This document shows positions 7,105 through 16,043 of a stretch of 16,043 bases of DNA, piece after piece. A program made the position numbers and the translations under genes. Source of the stretch: Corynebacterium sp. (GTDB taxonomy: Bacteria > Actinomycetota > Actinomycetes > Mycobacteriales > Mycobacteriaceae). The DNA lies in NCBI GenBank assembly GCA_030450335.1, contig JAKDIS010000053.1, forward strand, positions 1-16,043, read 5' to 3'. The notes beneath the pieces were generated by a model. That model saw nothing but the letters and a program-made list of their open reading frames with translations, searched no databases and had not been told where the DNA came from. Numbering within the stretch: the stretch's first letter is position 1; each line of letters starts with the position of its first letter.

Positions 7105-7157
7105 CCTGCACCTCTTGATTCCTTGTAGTTCGGTGTCACCTGTCCGGTGACGCGCAG

Positions 7158-7163
7158 ACTGTA
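7158..7163 (-). promoter_or_regulatory. Candidate -10 element TACAGT for the aryl carrier gene
   Basis: On the minus strand TACAGT fits the TANNNT -10 motif and lies 54 nt upstream of ATG 7104. The DtxR-like box at 7180-7198 would cover its -35 region. It is a motif-only call, and no matching promoter is clear for the NRPS on the other strand. Confidence 0.3.
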
Positions 7164-7179
7164 CCACCACCCCACGAAG

Positions 7180-7198
7180 TGAAGTAAGCCTCTCCAAC
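7180..7198. promoter_or_regulatory. Candidate DtxR/IdeR iron-responsive operator
   Basis: TGAAGTAAGCCTCTCCAAC matches 12 of 19 positions of the DtxR/IdeR consensus by eye, including the central TNAGCCT core. It sits between the divergent aryl carrier and NRPS genes, 23 bp before the NRPS start. An overlapping inverted repeat, GAAGT (7181-7185) and ACTTC (7197-7201), is an alternative reading of the same site. It is less palindromic than the box at 3614-3632. Confidence 0.45.
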
Positions 7199-7221
7199 TT
7201 CTGACCCTGAAAGGACCACCG

Positions 7222-15680
<8,459 letters not shown>

Positions 15681-15701
15681 CGCCCGGCGGGCTGGAACAG
15701 A

Positions 15702-15772
15702 ACCCCGCGTCGCGTGCCGGATCCAGTCCTCGCTCGGCACGAGAAGACCGAATCCTGCACGCCACGCGGGGT
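15702..15772. repeat. Large 16-bp imperfect inverted repeat
   Basis: ACCCCGCGTCGCGTGC (15702-15717) and GCACGCCACGCGGGGT (15757-15772) pair as a 16-bp stem with one mismatch around a 39-nt loop. The loop holds a small CTCG-GCA-CGAG hairpin of its own. It lies in the 203-bp non-coding gap between dhbE and rpsQ. It could be a transcript 3'-end structure, a structured RNA or a small mobile-repeat remnant. No ORF is seen here. Confidence 0.55.
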
Positions 15773-15808
15773 CGGGATACACCAAACGCACCAGACCCCG
15801 CACGCACG

Positions 15809-15848
15809 AAACCCCCGCCACCCGGAGTGATCCGGGGTACGGGGGTTT
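15809..15848. terminator. Probable bidirectional intrinsic terminator between dhbE and rpsQ
   Basis: AAACCCCCG (15809-15817) pairs with CGGGGGTTT (15840-15848). A 3-nt internal bulge on each side leads to a second stem, CCCGG and CCGGG, with a 6-nt loop. The stem is GC-rich and flanked by A on one side and T on the other, so each strand has a short U run. It sits 36 nt past the rpsQ stop and about 130 nt past the dhbE stop, so it suits the rpsQ operon best. Confidence 0.75.
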
Positions 15849-15883
15849 AACGCGTCAAGAAGAGTGTGATCCCTGGGAAGGGA

Positions 15884-16043
15884 CTACTTGGCCTTCTCGA
15901 TGATCTCCAGGAGACGGAAGTGCTTGTCCTTGGACAGCGGCCGGGTCTCCTCGATGCGGACGAGGTCGCCGATACCGGCGGTCTCGTTCTCGTCGTGCGC
16001 CTTCACCTTGGAGTTCGCGCGCATGATCTTGCCGTAGAGGGCG
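15884..16043 (-). CDS. rpsQ: 30S ribosomal protein S17, C-terminal part
   Basis: The minus-strand frame gives the last 52 residues of S17, ending at TAG 15884-15886. The start is beyond the window edge. Recognisable segments are [33 protein letters not shown] and [12 protein letters not shown], which are typical of the S17 OB-fold core and tail. S17 is a primary binder of 16S rRNA in the small subunit. In most bacteria rpsQ follows rplP and rpmC in the S10 ribosomal operon. Here it is the last gene of its transcript and meets the siderophore locus tail to tail across a terminator, so the accessory locus borders the conserved ribosomal protein cluster. Confidence 0.95.
   Translation of the reverse strand, partial: ALYGKIMRANSKVKAHDENETAGIGDLVRIEETRPLSKDKHFRLLEIIEKAK

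Noticed and set aside
15700..15775. tRNA or tRNA-like gene in the dhbE-rpsQ gap
   Set aside because: The inverted repeat arms are 16 bp, there is no T-loop GTTCRA motif, and no cloverleaf can be drawn. It is kept only as an inverted repeat.

Overview
The window is GC-rich throughout (about 70% by eye). It has GTG and ATG starts, mycobactin-type lysine-modifying enzymes, DtxR/IdeR-like operator candidates and an rpsQ gene at one edge. This points to a high-GC actinobacterium, most likely Mycobacteriales and plausibly a Corynebacterium relative. The organism assignment is an inference from family resemblance, not something read directly.

Layout. (1) 2-1499 (+): the end of an SfnG-type FMNH2-dependent sulfone monooxygenase, then an SfnB-type acyl-CoA-dehydrogenase-like protein. 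Both belong to organosulfur acquisition. (2) 1527-2825 (+): a free-standing relative of NRPS epimerization (E) domains that has lost its catalytic residues, with its own apparent leaderless promoter. (3) 2846-15680: a siderophore locus. It contains a siderophore N-acyltransferase (-), an MbtG-like lysine N-hydroxylase (+), a free-standing adenylation enzyme (+, overlapping mbtG by 4 nt), a free-standing aryl carrier protein (-), a 2272-residue NRPS (+) and a DhbE/EntE-type aryl-AMP ligase (+, overlapping the NRPS by 4 nt). (4) 15681-15883: a non-coding stretch with three inverted repeats, one a good terminator. (5) 15884-16043 (-): the C-terminal part of ribosomal protein S17.

How the genes probably work together. 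The DhbE-like ligase activates 2,3-dihydroxybenzoate (its pocket residues match DHB rather than salicylate enzymes) and loads the separate aryl carrier protein. The NRPS reads C-A-T-E*-C-T-TE. Module 1 would join the aryl cap to one amino acid. Module 2 has no adenylation domain and would need the free-standing A enzyme in trans. That A enzyme is co-transcribed with the lysine N-hydroxylase, and the divergent N-acyltransferase shares the same control region, so N6-acyl-N6-hydroxylysine is the natural guess for the trans-loaded residue. The predicted product is a small mixed catecholate-hydroxamate siderophore. Its assembly line resembles DHB-D-cationic-amino-acid-Ser synthetases, with the second A domain split off and mycobactin-type tailoring added.

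Most unusual point. The E domain inside the NRPS has lost both the HHxxxDG histidines and the catalytic glutamate. A second, independently encoded protein (1527-2825) has lost the same residues and shares subfamily-specific sequence with it. The upstream carrier domain and downstream C domain still carry E-associated signatures. Genes for DHB synthesis, iron-siderophore transport and a phosphopantetheinyl transferase are not in this window.
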